DNA from: Gillisella terrae
GTDB taxonomy: Bacteria > Pseudomonadota > Alphaproteobacteria > Rhizobiales > Rhizobiaceae
Direction of reading: 5' to 3'
DNA length: 64,000 nucleotides
NCBI RefSeq assembly: GCF_004801395.1
Contig: NZ_SSOA01000014.1
Span: 17,885 to 81,884, forward strand
Below are positions 28,314 through 37,416 of the stretch, piece by piece. How positions within the stretch are numbered: the stretch's first letter is position 1; each line of letters starts with the position of its first letter. A program made the position numbers and the translations under genes. The notes beneath the pieces are model-generated. The model was not told the DNA's origin. It saw only the letters and a list, made by a program, of their open reading frames with translations, and ran no database searches.

Positions 28314-29768
28314 ATGGGCAAGGTTACAGGCTTTATGGAAATCGACCGGCAGGTGGCAAAGTATCAGCCAGCCTCCGACCGTATTCGGCATTTCCGCGAA
28401 TTCACCATTCCGATGTCGGAACCAGAAGTGCAAAAGCAGGCAGCGCGCTGCATGGATTGTGGCATTCCTTACTGCCATGGTCCAACCGGCTGTCCGGTCA
28501 ACAACCAGATCCCCGATTGGAACGATCTGGTCTATAACGGCAAGTGGGAAGAGGCGATCCGCAACCTCCACTCCACCAACAATTTCCCGGAATTTACCGG
28601 CCGCGTCTGCCCAGCCCCTTGCGAAGAGGCCTGCACGCTGAACCTTGAAGATGCGCCCGTGTCGATCAAGACGGTCGAACAGGCAATTGCCGACAAGGCC
28701 TATGAGCTGGGCTTTATCGTGCCGCAGCCGCCGACTGTGCATACCGGCAAGAAGGTTGCCATCATCGGCTCCGGCCCATCGGGTCTGGCCGCTGCCCAGC
28801 AGCTTGGCCGCGCTGGCCATGACGTGCATGTTTATGAGCGCGAAAGCAAGGCCGGTGGCCTGCTACGTTACGGCATTCCAGACTTCAAGATGGAAAAGAA
28901 CTTCATCGATCGCCGTATTGAGCAGATCAAGGGCGAGGGCGTCACCTTCCATTGCGGCGTCAATGTCGGCGTCGATGTGACGGTCGAAAAGCTGCTCGCT
29001 GATCATGATGCCGTGCTCTATTGCGGTGGCTCGGAAACCCCGCGTGAAGCTGGTATTCCCGGTGTTGATCTGCACGGCGCATACGATGCCATGCCTTATC
29101 TGGTGCAGCAGAACCGCCGCGTTGGCCGCGAAAATATCGACAGCGTTGGCTGGCCTGCCGAGCCGATTTTGGCCGGTGGCAAGCATGTCGTGGTGGTTGG
29201 CGGTGGTGATACAGCGTCTGACTGCGTCGGCACGGCCTTCCGTCAGGGGGCTGTGAAGGTGACCCAGCTCGATATTCGCCCACGTCCACCGCAGACCGAA
29301 GACAAGCTGGCGGTTTGGCCTTACTGGGCCACCAAGATGCGCACGTCTTCCTCTCAGGCTGAAGGTGCTATCCGCGAGTTTCAGGTGGCAACGCTTGAAT
29401 TCGTCGGTGAAGACGGTGTGCTGACGGGCGTCAAGTGCTGCCAGGTCGATGAGCGCCGCAAGCCGATCCCCGGCACCGAATTCATCATCAAGGCTGATCT
29501 CGCCTTCATCGCCATTGGCTTCTCCGGTCCCTATACCGACAGCGTTTTGGCCGAGATGAATGGCAAGCTGGAGCTGAACACCGACAAGCGCGGCTCGACC
29601 AATGTGGTTGCCAATGACAAGGACTATCGCACCTCGGTGGATAAGCTTTGGGCCGCAGGCGACGTGCGCCGTGGTCAGTCGCTGGTGGTCTGGGCCATCC
29701 GCGAAGGCCGCCAGGCGGCGCGCGCCATTGATGAAGCCTTGATGGGCTCAAGCGTGTTGCCACGCTGA
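28314..29768 (+). CDS. gltD: Glutamate synthase small subunit
   Basis: The NADPH-oxidising FAD subunit that passes electrons to GltB. 484 residues. The N-terminal cysteine-rich region (CMDCGIPYCHGPTGCPV, then CPAPCEEACTL) holds 4Fe-4S clusters. FAD is bound by AIIGSGPSGLAAAQQ (~residues 148-162) and NADPH by VVVGGGDTASDCVGTA. GIPDFKMEK and the final WAAGDVRRGQSLVVWAIREG are typical. AGGACGAG upstream gives the ribosome site. It follows gltB with 92 bases between, including a hairpin. Confidence 0.98.
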   Translation: MGKVTGFMEIDRQVAKYQPASDRIRHFREFTIPMSEPEVQKQAARCMDCGIPYCHGPTGCPVNNQIPDWNDLVYNGKWEEAIRNLHSTNNFPEFTGRVCPAPCEEACTLNLEDAPVSIKTVEQAIADKAYELGFIVPQPPTVHTGKKVAIIGSGPSGLAAAQQLGRAGHDVHVYERESKAGGLLRYGIPDFKMEKNFIDRRIEQIKGEGVTFHCGVNVGVDVTVEKLLADHDAVLYCGGSETPREAGIPGVDLHGAYDAMPYLVQQNRRVGRENIDSVGWPAEPILAGGKHVVVVGGGDTASDCVGTAFRQGAVKVTQLDIRPRPPQTEDKLAVWPYWATKMRTSSSQAEGAIREFQVATLEFVGEDGVLTGVKCCQVDERRKPIPGTEFIIKADLAFIAIGFSGPYTDSVLAEMNGKLELNTDKRGSTNVVANDKDYRTSVDKLWAAGDVRRGQSLVVWAIREGRQAARAIDEALMGSSVLPR

Positions 29769-29784
29769 TTGGTCTATGTATGAG

Positions 29785-29809
29785 AAAGGGGCCGTTTGGC
29801 CCCTTTTTT
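29785..29809. terminator. Bidirectional terminator between gltD and the LysE-family gene
   Basis: AAAGGGGCC-GTTT-GGCCCCTTTTTT: stem of GGGGCC with A-run and T-run on either side. It overlaps the last two bases of the convergent LysE-family gene. Confidence 0.85.
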
Positions 29810-30545
29810 ATGACAGAGACAGATCGGAAGAGCTTGCCATCACGGCACTGGCCAAGCCAATCAACAACAGCAATGCCCCAGAAACACGCAGCACGATATG
29901 GTGTAAGTGTGGGCGCAACAGCCGATTGGCCAGAAGGTAGACGCTCATCAGAACCGAAAAATCCAGAATGATCCAGACCACAGTCAGCACGCCGATACTG
30001 ATATGGGTGTTGGGGGTGATGGTCAGGAACTGCGGAAAAAACGAGGCAAAGAAAATAATATCCTTGGGATTTGAGATGCACATGCCAAAGCCCTTGAGGA
30101 AGCCGCCAGACTGACGGGTAAAGCTTACAGCGCCGTGCGCCATATATGGCGCACAAAGGTTCGCTGTAACACTTTTAATCTGCTGCATAATTTTCACCTT
30201 AAATCGATTCCGATTTAAGGAATTATGCAGTAGCGTTTCAAGCGATGGTCCTTTGCTGGTGTCGCGCAGCATGTCATAGCCGAGATAGGCAATGTAGAGC
30301 GCACCCATCAGCTTGATCGCATCAAACACGCGCTCATCGACCACCAAAAGCCCCGTGACCATCAGCATGGATGCACCAATCAGGAGAAGCGAAGCCAGAT
30401 TGGTGCCCAAAATTGTCACCAGTGCCCGTTTGGGTCCGCCGCCAAGTCCGGCACCTGTCACTAAAATGGCGACCGGGCCGGGAATGGCGATCATGGTGAT
30501 GACCGTGATGATATACAGTGATAACAGAGAAAAATTGATGAACAT
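29808..30545 (-). CDS. LysE/RhtB-family amino-acid exporter carrying an in-frame repeat insertion
   Basis: Inner-membrane exporter of the LysE/RhtB superfamily. The N-terminal block (AIPGPVAILVTGAGLGGG with the conserved PGP) and the LISNPK-like CISNPKDIIFF are present, and hydrophobic segments fit ~six helices. It is 245 residues long where ~208 is normal: residues ~104-140 are encoded by a complete RIME-like element (30125-30233) and read LLHNSLNRNRF...HGAVS. The insertion keeps the frame and falls in the loop after the third helix (after DMLRDTSKGPSLET). Whether the protein still works is unknown; it could be an in-frame inactivated gene. Start ATG 30545. Confidence 0.85.
   Translation of the reverse strand: MFINFSLLSLYIITVITMIAIPGPVAILVTGAGLGGGPKRALVTILGTNLASLLLIGASMLMVTGLLVVDERVFDAIKLMGALYIAYLGYDMLRDTSKGPSLETLLHNSLNRNRFKVKIMQQIKSVTANLCAPYMAHGAVSFTRQSGGFLKGFGMCISNPKDIIFFASFFPQFLTITPNTHISIGVLTVVWIILDFSVLMSVYLLANRLLRPHLHHIVLRVSGALLLLIGLASAVMASSSDLSLS
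30125..30233 (+). repeat. RIME-like element, full length, copy 4, inside the LysE-family gene
   Basis: Hairpin A (TTACAGCGCCGTGCGCCATA...CGCTGTAAC), linker ACTTTTAATCTGCTGCAT, hairpin B (ACCTTAAATCGATTCCGATT...AATTATGCAGTAG). Nearly identical to the copy at 48160. It lies wholly inside a reading frame on the opposite strand. Confidence 0.92.
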
Positions 30546-30599
30546 GACTGGCTCGAAATCTGGTTTCCAAGCCGGGTTAAACAGAAAGAGAGCAGGCCG

Positions 30600-31811
30600 T
30601 CACTTGCTATTTTGTGATGGATCGATCACGCGATAATCATCGATACGGCCAGCCGGAGCATTGGGCATAATTCCGGTGCTGACAAGCACATCGCGCGGCG
30701 AGGGGGTCTTGTTGGGGCTTGGCTTTTCCTTGCCACCCAGCAAAATGCTGCCGCCATCCAGTGCCGGATCAGAGATTTTCATCGGCGGCAGGCTATCAGG
30801 ATTGTCTTTTGGCGGCTGCGGCGTGGTCAGTTCGGGCAGACTGGTGGCATCAAGCCGCACAAGGCCGGGGCTTGCCATATCGCCCAGATATTTGCGGGCG
30901 GTTTTTTCCAGATAAAAGGCCATCTTGCGTTTGCCAGCAGCGGTCATGCTGATGCCGTCCTGGCCACGAAGGCGCGCCTGTTGGCCGTTGACATCCGATC
31001 CGGTCAAAACAAAACTACCGTTTTCATCAACGAAGCCATCCCAGATATCGATGAATTCGCCACCCGCCTGCTCAGTGGCTTTGCGATAAATGGCGTTGAA
31101 TTTTACCAGATCGGCGGACATGCCGGGGGATTTGACCGGAGGCAGCCCCACCCAGATCAGGGGTATCTTGCGGTTGTTCAGGATTTTGACGATACCGTCG
31201 ACCCGCTTTTCGTATTCGGTAAACCAGCCATCCGATGGAAAACGTTGGTCATTGCCGCTTGCGGTCATCTGCTGACGGTCATTGGTGCCCAGATCCACAA
31301 CGACAATGGCGGGTTTGACCTCGTCCAGCATTTTCGGCAATTGCCTGCGCCAGTCGAAATAATCATCGCGCACCAGCCCGGATGACCCGTTGCTGCGAGT
31401 TTCTATCTGGGTGCCGGGCGCATCCCGAAAGGCTTCTTCAAGGCCGTCGCCAAGCGCATTTGCAAAGAAGTCACCAATCACCAGAATTTTCTTGGCGTTC
31501 TCAATCTTGGCCGGCCCCTCGGGCGGCGTCTGCGCGGCAAGGGCTGGCTTGCGAGCCACGGGCGTGGCGGGCTTTGTCACCGTTTTCTTGCGGGTTCGGG
31601 GCGGGAGCGGGGCGCGCGGCTCATAACCTCTTGGGCTGTAGCGCGGTTGCTCTGGTGCGGAGCTTCCAAACAGAAAATCCAGCAGGGTGCGCCTGCGCGG
31701 ATAATCTTGCGCGCTTGCCGTATCCGCAAGCACGCTGGAAGCCAGCACCACAGCCAGCAGCAGGTGAGCAAGCCGCAACAGATATGGTACGGTGCAATTG
31801 CGGCTCATCAT
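30600..31811 (-). CDS. Secreted SGNH-hydrolase (DUF459) protein
   Basis: 403 residues with a cleavable-looking signal (LLRLAHLLLAVVLASSVLADTASAQ). After a basic Pro-rich linker, the SGNH/GDSL-like domain starts at ~residue 105 with block I as VIGDFFANAL (Gly113-Asp114, catalytic Ser replaced by Phe) and block III as VVDLGTNDRQ. The catalytic pair near the end would be DGISMTAAGKR, with no obvious His. The replaced serine and histidine suggest a non-classical or inactive esterase, possibly an O-acyl transfer role on peptidoglycan or polysaccharide as for other periplasmic SGNH proteins. The tail is Pro-rich. It lies downstream of a lytic transglycosylase gene on the same strand, about 30 bases away. 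Confidence 0.8.
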   Translation of the reverse strand: MMSRNCTVPYLLRLAHLLLAVVLASSVLADTASAQDYPRRRTLLDFLFGSSAPEQPRYSPRGYEPRAPLPPRTRKKTVTKPATPVARKPALAAQTPPEGPAKIENAKKILVIGDFFANALGDGLEEAFRDAPGTQIETRSNGSSGLVRDDYFDWRRQLPKMLDEVKPAIVVVDLGTNDRQQMTASGNDQRFPSDGWFTEYEKRVDGIVKILNNRKIPLIWVGLPPVKSPGMSADLVKFNAIYRKATEQAGGEFIDIWDGFVDENGSFVLTGSDVNGQQARLRGQDGISMTAAGKRKMAFYLEKTARKYLGDMASPGLVRLDATSLPELTTPQPPKDNPDSLPPMKISDPALDGGSILLGGKEKPSPNKTPSPRDVLVSTGIMPNAPAGRIDDYRVIDPSQNSK

Positions 31812-31841
31812 CTGGCATTCCCGGTCGTGGTCAAACGATTA

Positions 31842-33056
31842 TCAGTGCTTTCTCAGGATATCGAGCAAGGGCTTGGAGGGTTCGCCATTGGCCTGCATGC
31901 CGATACGCTGTTGAATGGCTGAAATGGCAGCCTTAGAGCCGGAGCCGAAATTGCCATCAACCTCGCCATTATAATAGCCAAGCGCCTTCATGCGCGTTTG
32001 TAGCTCGAATTTTTCCTTGATGTCCAGCGTACCATTCGGACGCGGCCACTTCTGCTGCATGCCGCCATAACCGGCAATTTCGTCAGCGAGAAGGCCAACA
32101 GCCAGCGCATAGGTATCGGCAGCATTGTACTTTTTGATGGTGAAAAAGTTTGAGGTCATCAAAAAGCCGGGACCGTTGCTTCCGGCCAGCAGTTTCAGCT
32201 GCGCGCGGTCGCCAGCGCGTGGAAAGCCCTTGCCATTGGGGCGCACAAAGCCGAGCTGTTGCCATTGGCGCAAGGTCATGGTTTTGCCCGCATATTTGCC
32301 GCCACCATGGGGCACGACGGCCTCATAGCCCCAGGTTTTGCCGCTTTCCCAACCGTTCTTGGCCAAAAGATTGGCGGAGGTCGCCAGTGCATCGGGAATG
32401 GAATTCCAGATGTCCTTGTGGCCATTGCCATCGGCATCAATGGCGTAGAGCAGATAGCTGGTGGGGATAAATTGTGTATGGCCCATGGCACCCGCCCAGG
32501 AGCCGGTCATTTCCTTTGGACTGACATCGCCATTTTGCAAAATTTTCAAGGCGGCAATCAATTGCTTGCGGGCAAACCCGGCGCGCTTCGGATCGGCATA
32601 GGCCAAGGTTGCCAAAGCCTGTGGCACATAATGCAGGCGCTCGTCCTTTTCGAGCACGGCACCGTAATTGCTCTCCATTGACCAGATGGCCAGCAGAATA
32701 TGCTTGTCCACACCAAAATGTTTTTCAATGGCGCTCAGTGTGCGGCTGTGCTTTGCCAGCATCTCGCGGCCAATCTTGACGGTGTAAGGGTTAACCCGGC
32801 TGTCGAGATAATCCCAGACTTCCGATTTGAACTCCGGCTGATAGCCGGCCTTTTGCAACACCTCTGGATCTGGATCGCTCACCTTGGCAAAGGCAAGATT
32901 ATAGGTTTTCGCGGTGATGCCGCTGGCCGCAGCCGTGGGGTAAAAATCCCGGATCCATTTGCGAAAACCCGCATCAGCATGAGCCTGAAATGGTGCGCAT
33001 GCAACCATCATGGCAAGTGCGATTGCAGGAAGGCGGCGGAGGTGAACTCTTGTCAT
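31842..33056 (-). CDS. Lytic murein transglycosylase, MltB type with peptidoglycan-binding domain
   Basis: Cleaves the glycan strands of peptidoglycan, forming 1,6-anhydro ends. 404 residues with a signal peptide (ALAMMVACAPFQAHA). The SLT_2/MltB domain covers ~30-335, with catalytic Glu128 in WSMESNYG and the typical GAMGHTQFIPTSY. A PG_binding_1 domain closes the protein (ELQTRMKALGYYNGEVDGNFG...). The cut-off follows the rhizobial soluble form without a lipobox. The next gene downstream is the SGNH protein, and galU is divergent, so these three envelope genes share a neighbourhood. Confidence 0.92.
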   Translation of the reverse strand: MTRVHLRRLPAIALAMMVACAPFQAHADAGFRKWIRDFYPTAAASGITAKTYNLAFAKVSDPDPEVLQKAGYQPEFKSEVWDYLDSRVNPYTVKIGREMLAKHSRTLSAIEKHFGVDKHILLAIWSMESNYGAVLEKDERLHYVPQALATLAYADPKRAGFARKQLIAALKILQNGDVSPKEMTGSWAGAMGHTQFIPTSYLLYAIDADGNGHKDIWNSIPDALATSANLLAKNGWESGKTWGYEAVVPHGGGKYAGKTMTLRQWQQLGFVRPNGKGFPRAGDRAQLKLLAGSNGPGFLMTSNFFTIKKYNAADTYALAVGLLADEIAGYGGMQQKWPRPNGTLDIKEKFELQTRMKALGYYNGEVDGNFGSGSKAAISAIQQRIGMQANGEPSKPLLDILRKH

Positions 33057-33367
33057 TGGCTTCTCAATCCGTCGGTTTGTGTGGGCCAGAGTGTTTTGGG
33101 TGCCAGATCGTCAAATGGCGTTCATCTTCTGGGTCACTGTCGCATTCGGCGAGCTCACGCGCCCGTGCACCAGAATTCTATGCGGCGATTTAGTCAACCG
33201 TGGTTCAAGCCCGCGTTTGCACCGCTGCTCCAGAGTATGACCATACTCTCAACAAATTCTTTACCAATTTAGAGAAATCGCAAACGGATTTGCAATTTCT
33301 TCGCAAATCTTTAGTAATCGGGGCGTCTGCAATTCTAGCAGTGCTGATAATCCTCCAGGAGGAATGT

Positions 33368-34255
33368 GTGGGACAACAGAAAAAACTTCGTAAAGCCGTC
33401 TTTCCGGTTGCCGGTCTTGGTACGCGCTTCCTGCCGGCCACAAAAGCTGTGCCGAAGGAAATGCTTACCGTTGTGGACAAGCCTGTCATTCAATATGTCG
33501 TTGATGAGGCGGCAGAAGCAGGTATTGAGCATTTTGTGTTTATTACCGGCCGTGGCAAAGGCGTGATCGAAGACTATTTCGACATCCAGTTCGAGCTGGA
33601 ACAGACGCTGAAGGCGCGCAATAAAAATGCCGAGCTGACACTTCTGTCCGGCCTTTTGCCGGTGGCTGGTTCCGCAAGCTTCACCCGCCAGCAGGAGCCT
33701 CTGGGCCTTGGCCATGCGGTTTGGTGTTCGCGTGATATTGTTGGGCAAGAGCCGTTTGCACTGTTGTTGCCCGACATGATCATGCGTGGCGATAAAGGCT
33801 GCATGAAAGGCATGGTCGAGCTTTACAACAAGACCGGCGGCAACATCGTCGCGGTTGAAGAATGCGCGCCGGATCAAGCCCATAAATACGGTATTGTCGG
33901 CGTCGGTGAAGCGCTGGAAGGCGGCTTCAAGATCACCGAAATGGTCGAAAAGCCAGCCAAGGGCACAGCACCGTCCAACTTCTTCATCAATGGCCGCTAC
34001 ATTCTGCAGCCGGAAATCTTCAAGATTCTGGAAACGCAGGAGCGTGGCGCTGGCAATGAAATTCAGCTGACCGACGGCATGCTCAAGCTTGCCAAGCATC
34101 AGGATTTCGCGGGCTACCACTTCAAGGGCGATACCTATGACTGTGGTGCCAAGGACGGCTTTATTCTGGCCAACGTTGCCTTCGCCATCGAGCGCGAAGA
34201 CATCCGCTCTCAGATCGAAGAGCCGTTGAAGGCCATTTTGGCGGCGTTGAAATAA
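33368..34255 (+). CDS. galU: UTP-glucose-1-phosphate uridylyltransferase
   Basis: Makes UDP-glucose for exopolysaccharide, LPS and cyclic glucan (called exoN in rhizobial polysaccharide clusters). 295 residues from the GTG at 33368, which AGGAGG precedes by six bases. The nucleotidyltransferase signature [19 protein letters not shown] is at the N-terminus. [12 protein letters not shown] and the sugar-phosphate block [20 protein letters not shown] are clear. The frame stays open 168 bases further upstream, but that stretch is not like the family. A terminator follows. Confidence 0.95.
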   Translation: MGQQKKLRKAVFPVAGLGTRFLPATKAVPKEMLTVVDKPVIQYVVDEAAEAGIEHFVFITGRGKGVIEDYFDIQFELEQTLKARNKNAELTLLSGLLPVAGSASFTRQQEPLGLGHAVWCSRDIVGQEPFALLLPDMIMRGDKGCMKGMVELYNKTGGNIVAVEECAPDQAHKYGIVGVGEALEGGFKITEMVEKPAKGTAPSNFFINGRYILQPEIFKILETQERGAGNEIQLTDGMLKLAKHQDFAGYHFKGDTYDCGAKDGFILANVAFAIEREDIRSQIEEPLKAILAALK

Positions 34256-34278
34256 GCCGCGAAGCAATTGCATCTAAC

Positions 34279-34310
34279 AGCCGTCACCTCACGGGGTGGC
34301 GGCTTTTTTA
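34279..34310 (+). terminator. Terminator of galU
   Basis: GCCGTCACC-TCACG-GGGTGGCGGC followed by six T, 24 bases after the galU stop. It overlaps the last bases of the convergent beta-barrel gene. Confidence 0.85.
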
Positions 34311-35801
34311 TCGCTTCAAGGTCAGGCCAACGCCTGCGGTGAGAGAGCGGTCGCTGCTGCCATTGTCGCTTGAGGTGCGCGCCCATGCCAGATCGGCCGT
34401 CAGATCGAGATAGCGGTTGATGCGATAGGTCAGACCGGCACCTGCGGTGTAATAGGTGCTGTTGAGCTGGCTGGCGTTGTCATAATTGCGCCAGGTGGTG
34501 CCACCCGACAGCCGTGCAATCAGATCATCGCGCAATTCATGGGTGACCGCAGCGGTGAGCGCATAGGCGACATCACCGCTGATTCCGGCCGTGGTCGAAG
34601 GCTCAATCGAGGTGCCAAAGCCAAGGGCCACATCGGTGCCGCGCCGGGGCGACCAATTGACGGTGCTGTCCAGCGTCATCGCCCCCATGCCATCCAGGCG
34701 GGCATCATCAAAACTTGCATGTTCATAGCCAATGGCCAGTTCGCCGCGCAGTTTCTCGCCCATATCAGTAGAGATACCGGCCTTGGCCCCATAGATATTG
34801 CCGGAGCGCTGATAGCCTGCGCTGTCAAATGTCTGGTCATAGCGGGTTTTGCCAGCCGAGACCTCGACAAAGGGGGTGAAAGCTGGAGAGATTTCATAGC
34901 CAAGGCGTGACGAGACCGTCACCGTATTGCGGTTTCGATCCGAATTGGAGAGCGTGCTGCCATCACTCAATTGGGCATTGCTATAGGTCCAGCGCTGGAA
35001 CTGAAGCCCAAGCGAGCCTCTCAGCTTGCCAACGTCGCGCGATAACACGGCACCCGCCGTGAACTGGCCAACACCCGATTGCACAAGCGCATTGCGAATG
35101 GCGTTGGGATCGGTGTTGCTCTCGCGACTATAGGCATAGCCTGTGGTGAGCCGTGCCGCCATGTCGTCGGCCAGATCGAGCCGGAGCGCGGCATCCACCT
35201 GGCCGGATGGGTCATTCTCCCGATCGCCTGCAATGCGTTGCCGCCAGGTGCCGTTGCCGGTCACGGTCAGCTCATGGCGGGACCAGTCCGAGGTTAAGGT
35301 GCCCTTCAGGCCATTGTCCCAAAAGGTGGTGTTTTGGCGGTTGCCACTGCTGTCGCTTTTGCGCTCAACACTGACCCCTTGCGAGACTTCGGGGCGCAAA
35401 ATCATCGTGCCTAAGCGAATGCCGGTGCCATCGTCATTGGTTTTTTTCAGGCTTCGCCGATCATCCAGAGCCGATTGCCGCAGATTGAGCCGATTGGCAT
35501 CCAGCGCGTCATTGGTGATACGGCGAAAGCTGTCGCTATCCAGCGTCGTGGTCTCGTCATCGCGGTTGGCGCGGCTGGCGACTGGTGCATTTGTCGTGTC
35601 CGCTGCGGCGTCGGTGTTTGCCCCATCCGTCATGGGTGTCGTTGTCGAGGTTGATCCGCGCAAGCCCAGCATATTGGCGGCCTGCTGGGCAATGCCGGGC
35701 GACGAAAAGAGCAAGCCACCTAACGCGCACGCACCCAGCAGCGCATAGGAATATGCGCGCTTGGGCCGGTGGGCGGCTGCTTTACGTCTCTTTGACATCA
35801 C
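34308..35801 (-). CDS. Outer-membrane beta-barrel protein (BBP2_2-like)
   Basis: 497 residues. A basic leader followed by a hydrophobic signal (YALLGACALGGLLFSSPGIAQQ) leads to a low-complexity Thr/Ala/Asp linker (~45-80). From ~125 onward there are many alternating, aromatic-poor beta strands (e.g. VSVSSRLGYEISPAFTPFVEVSAG, LTADLAWARTSSD), as in the putative beta-barrel porin 2 family. The C-terminus LTLKR lacks the usual terminal Phe. Function is unknown; related proteins sit in exopolysaccharide export or are orphan porins. It diverges from kdsD. Confidence 0.75.
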   Translation of the reverse strand: MMSKRRKAAAHRPKRAYSYALLGACALGGLLFSSPGIAQQAANMLGLRGSTSTTTPMTDGANTDAAADTTNAPVASRANRDDETTTLDSDSFRRITNDALDANRLNLRQSALDDRRSLKKTNDDGTGIRLGTMILRPEVSQGVSVERKSDSSGNRQNTTFWDNGLKGTLTSDWSRHELTVTGNGTWRQRIAGDRENDPSGQVDAALRLDLADDMAARLTTGYAYSRESNTDPNAIRNALVQSGVGQFTAGAVLSRDVGKLRGSLGLQFQRWTYSNAQLSDGSTLSNSDRNRNTVTVSSRLGYEISPAFTPFVEVSAGKTRYDQTFDSAGYQRSGNIYGAKAGISTDMGEKLRGELAIGYEHASFDDARLDGMGAMTLDSTVNWSPRRGTDVALGFGTSIEPSTTAGISGDVAYALTAAVTHELRDDLIARLSGGTTWRNYDNASQLNSTYYTAGAGLTYRINRYLDLTADLAWARTSSDNGSSDRSLTAGVGLTLKR

Positions 35802-35942
35802 GACTCATTTCTGATGGGCCTTAGTATTACCGAAACGTAAATTGCCATGGTTAATTATTCGTATAGAGAAAGCAGTCGGTTTTCTGCTGCGTGCTTGACA
35901 AGGTGAATGGACAGAGATCGAACTTGGCGTTATTGGACAGCC

Positions 35943-36956
35943 ATGAACAAGCTCGATGTCAAACTCGTAGAAGCAACGGCAGTGAACACGGCCTTGCGTG
36001 TGATCTCCACCGAACAAAGCGGCCTTGCGGCGCTGGAGCAGGCTTTCGCCGGTCAGGCAGAAAGTGGGCATGATCTGTCGGGTGCGTTTTGCGAAGCCAT
36101 CAAGGCGATTGGCAAAAGCTCTGGACGGGTGATTTTAACCGGCGTCGGCAAAAGCCACCACATTGGTGGCAAGATTGCTGCCACCTTTGCTTCCACGGGC
36201 ACGCCCGCCTTCTTCATTCATCCGGCTGAAGCCAATCACGGTGATCTCGGCATGATTGGCCCGGACGATGTGGTGATTGCCCTGTCGTGGAGTGGCGAGA
36301 GCAGCGAGCTTCTTGGCATCATTTCATTCACGCGCCGCTTTTCTATCCCGCTGATTGCGATTACCTCTGGCGCGACCTCAACCCTTGCCCGCGAAGCGGA
36401 TATTGTGCTGCTTTTGCCAAAAGTGCAGGAAGCCTGCCCGCATGGGCTGGCCCCCACCACCTCGACCATGATGCAAATGGCCATGGGGGATGCACTGGCT
36501 TTGGCGCTGTTGGAAGCGCGCGGGTTTGGTGCCAATGATTTCAAGGTTTTCCATCCCGGTGGCAAGCTTGGTGCGATGCTGACCCATGTGGGGGACATCA
36601 TGCATGTGGGCGAGGCGGTGCCGCTGGTGCCAGAGGGCACACCGATGCCCGATGCGGTGGCTGTGCTTTCGCAAAAGCGTTTTGGCTGCGTGGGAATTGT
36701 CGATGGCGCGGGGTGCCTGATTGGCATTATCACCGATGGCGATATTGCCCGTCACCTGTCGCGCAATCTGGGTGAGCGGCGCGTGGATGAGGTCATGACC
36801 CGCAATCCCAAAACCGTTGCCCATGATACGCTGGCCACCAGCGCCATGGCCATGCTGAACAAGCATAATATTGCAGCCCTGTTTGTGACCGATGCAACGG
36901 GCGCGCCCGCAGGCATCATCCACTTCCACGATTTGCTGCGGGTGGGCGTGGCTTAA
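35943..36956 (+). CDS. kdsD: Arabinose-5-phosphate isomerase (KdsD/KpsF/GutQ)
   Basis: Converts ribulose-5-phosphate to arabinose-5-phosphate, the precursor of Kdo for LPS. An SIS domain at ~45-180 (VGKSHHIGGKIAATFASTG, SWSGESSELL) is followed by two CBS domains (VGDIMHVGEAVPLV ... RRVDEVMTRNPKTVAHD) ending IIHFHDLLRVGVA. 337 residues from the ATG at 35943; an in-frame ATG at 35907, preceded by AAGG, is an alternative adding 12 residues. The stop overlaps that of the convergent NfeD gene. Confidence 0.92.
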   Translation: MNKLDVKLVEATAVNTALRVISTEQSGLAALEQAFAGQAESGHDLSGAFCEAIKAIGKSSGRVILTGVGKSHHIGGKIAATFASTGTPAFFIHPAEANHGDLGMIGPDDVVIALSWSGESSELLGIISFTRRFSIPLIAITSGATSTLAREADIVLLLPKVQEACPHGLAPTTSTMMQMAMGDALALALLEARGFGANDFKVFHPGGKLGAMLTHVGDIMHVGEAVPLVPEGTPMPDAVAVLSQKRFGCVGIVDGAGCLIGIITDGDIARHLSRNLGERRVDEVMTRNPKTVAHDTLATSAMAMLNKHNIAALFVTDATGAPAGIIHFHDLLRVGVA

Positions 36957-37411
36957 GCTGCATCCACCGTCAGGTCATTCTTATTGGCACTGACCACTTT
37001 GACGCGCGCACCCGCAGGCAGGTCAGGGCCCATGACCGGCCATGACGTGCCATCGAGTTGAATACGGCCTCGCCCTTCGCGAATGGGGTCTTCAAGTGTT
37101 GCGGTCCGGCCCACCAGACCTGCGGTGCGCTGGTTCAGCAAGGGCTCGTCACTGCGGGCGGCATCGGTGCTCACCAGCTTGCGCCCAATCAGGATGGCAA
37201 TCACAGAGAAAATCGCAAAGGCGAGAAACTGCACCTGCCATGGCCAAAAGCCATCGCCCCAAAACATCAGCGAGAGCAGGCCGGTGGCAAGTGCACCGAC
37301 CCCAAACCACACCAGAAACATGCCGGGTATGATCATTTCCAGCGTTAGCAGGAGAAGCCCCGCAATCCACCAGCTCCAAAGGCCCAGTTCCTCCACCAGC
37401 CATTGCAGCAT
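36953..37411 (-). CDS. NfeD-family membrane protein
   Basis: A short NfeD-like protein of 152 residues. Two or three hydrophobic helices (WWIAGLLLLTLEMIIPGMFLVW, FLAFAIFSVIAILIG) are followed by a C-terminal OB-like domain (AGLVGRTATLEDPIREGRGRIQLDG). NfeD proteins pair with SPFH proteins in membrane microdomain quality control. The start is five bases after the SPFH gene's stop, and the two form an operon. Its stop overlaps that of kdsD by four bases. Confidence 0.88.
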   Translation of the reverse strand: MLQWLVEELGLWSWWIAGLLLLTLEMIIPGMFLVWFGVGALATGLLSLMFWGDGFWPWQVQFLAFAIFSVIAILIGRKLVSTDAARSDEPLLNQRTAGLVGRTATLEDPIREGRGRIQLDGTSWPVMGPDLPAGARVKVVSANKNDLTVDAA

Positions 37412-37416
37412 GGCGC

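Noticed and set aside
33200..33367. An N-terminal extension of GalU by 56 codons
   Set aside because: The stretch is unlike the family, whereas GTG at 33368 has AGGAGG at the right distance and gives the usual length.
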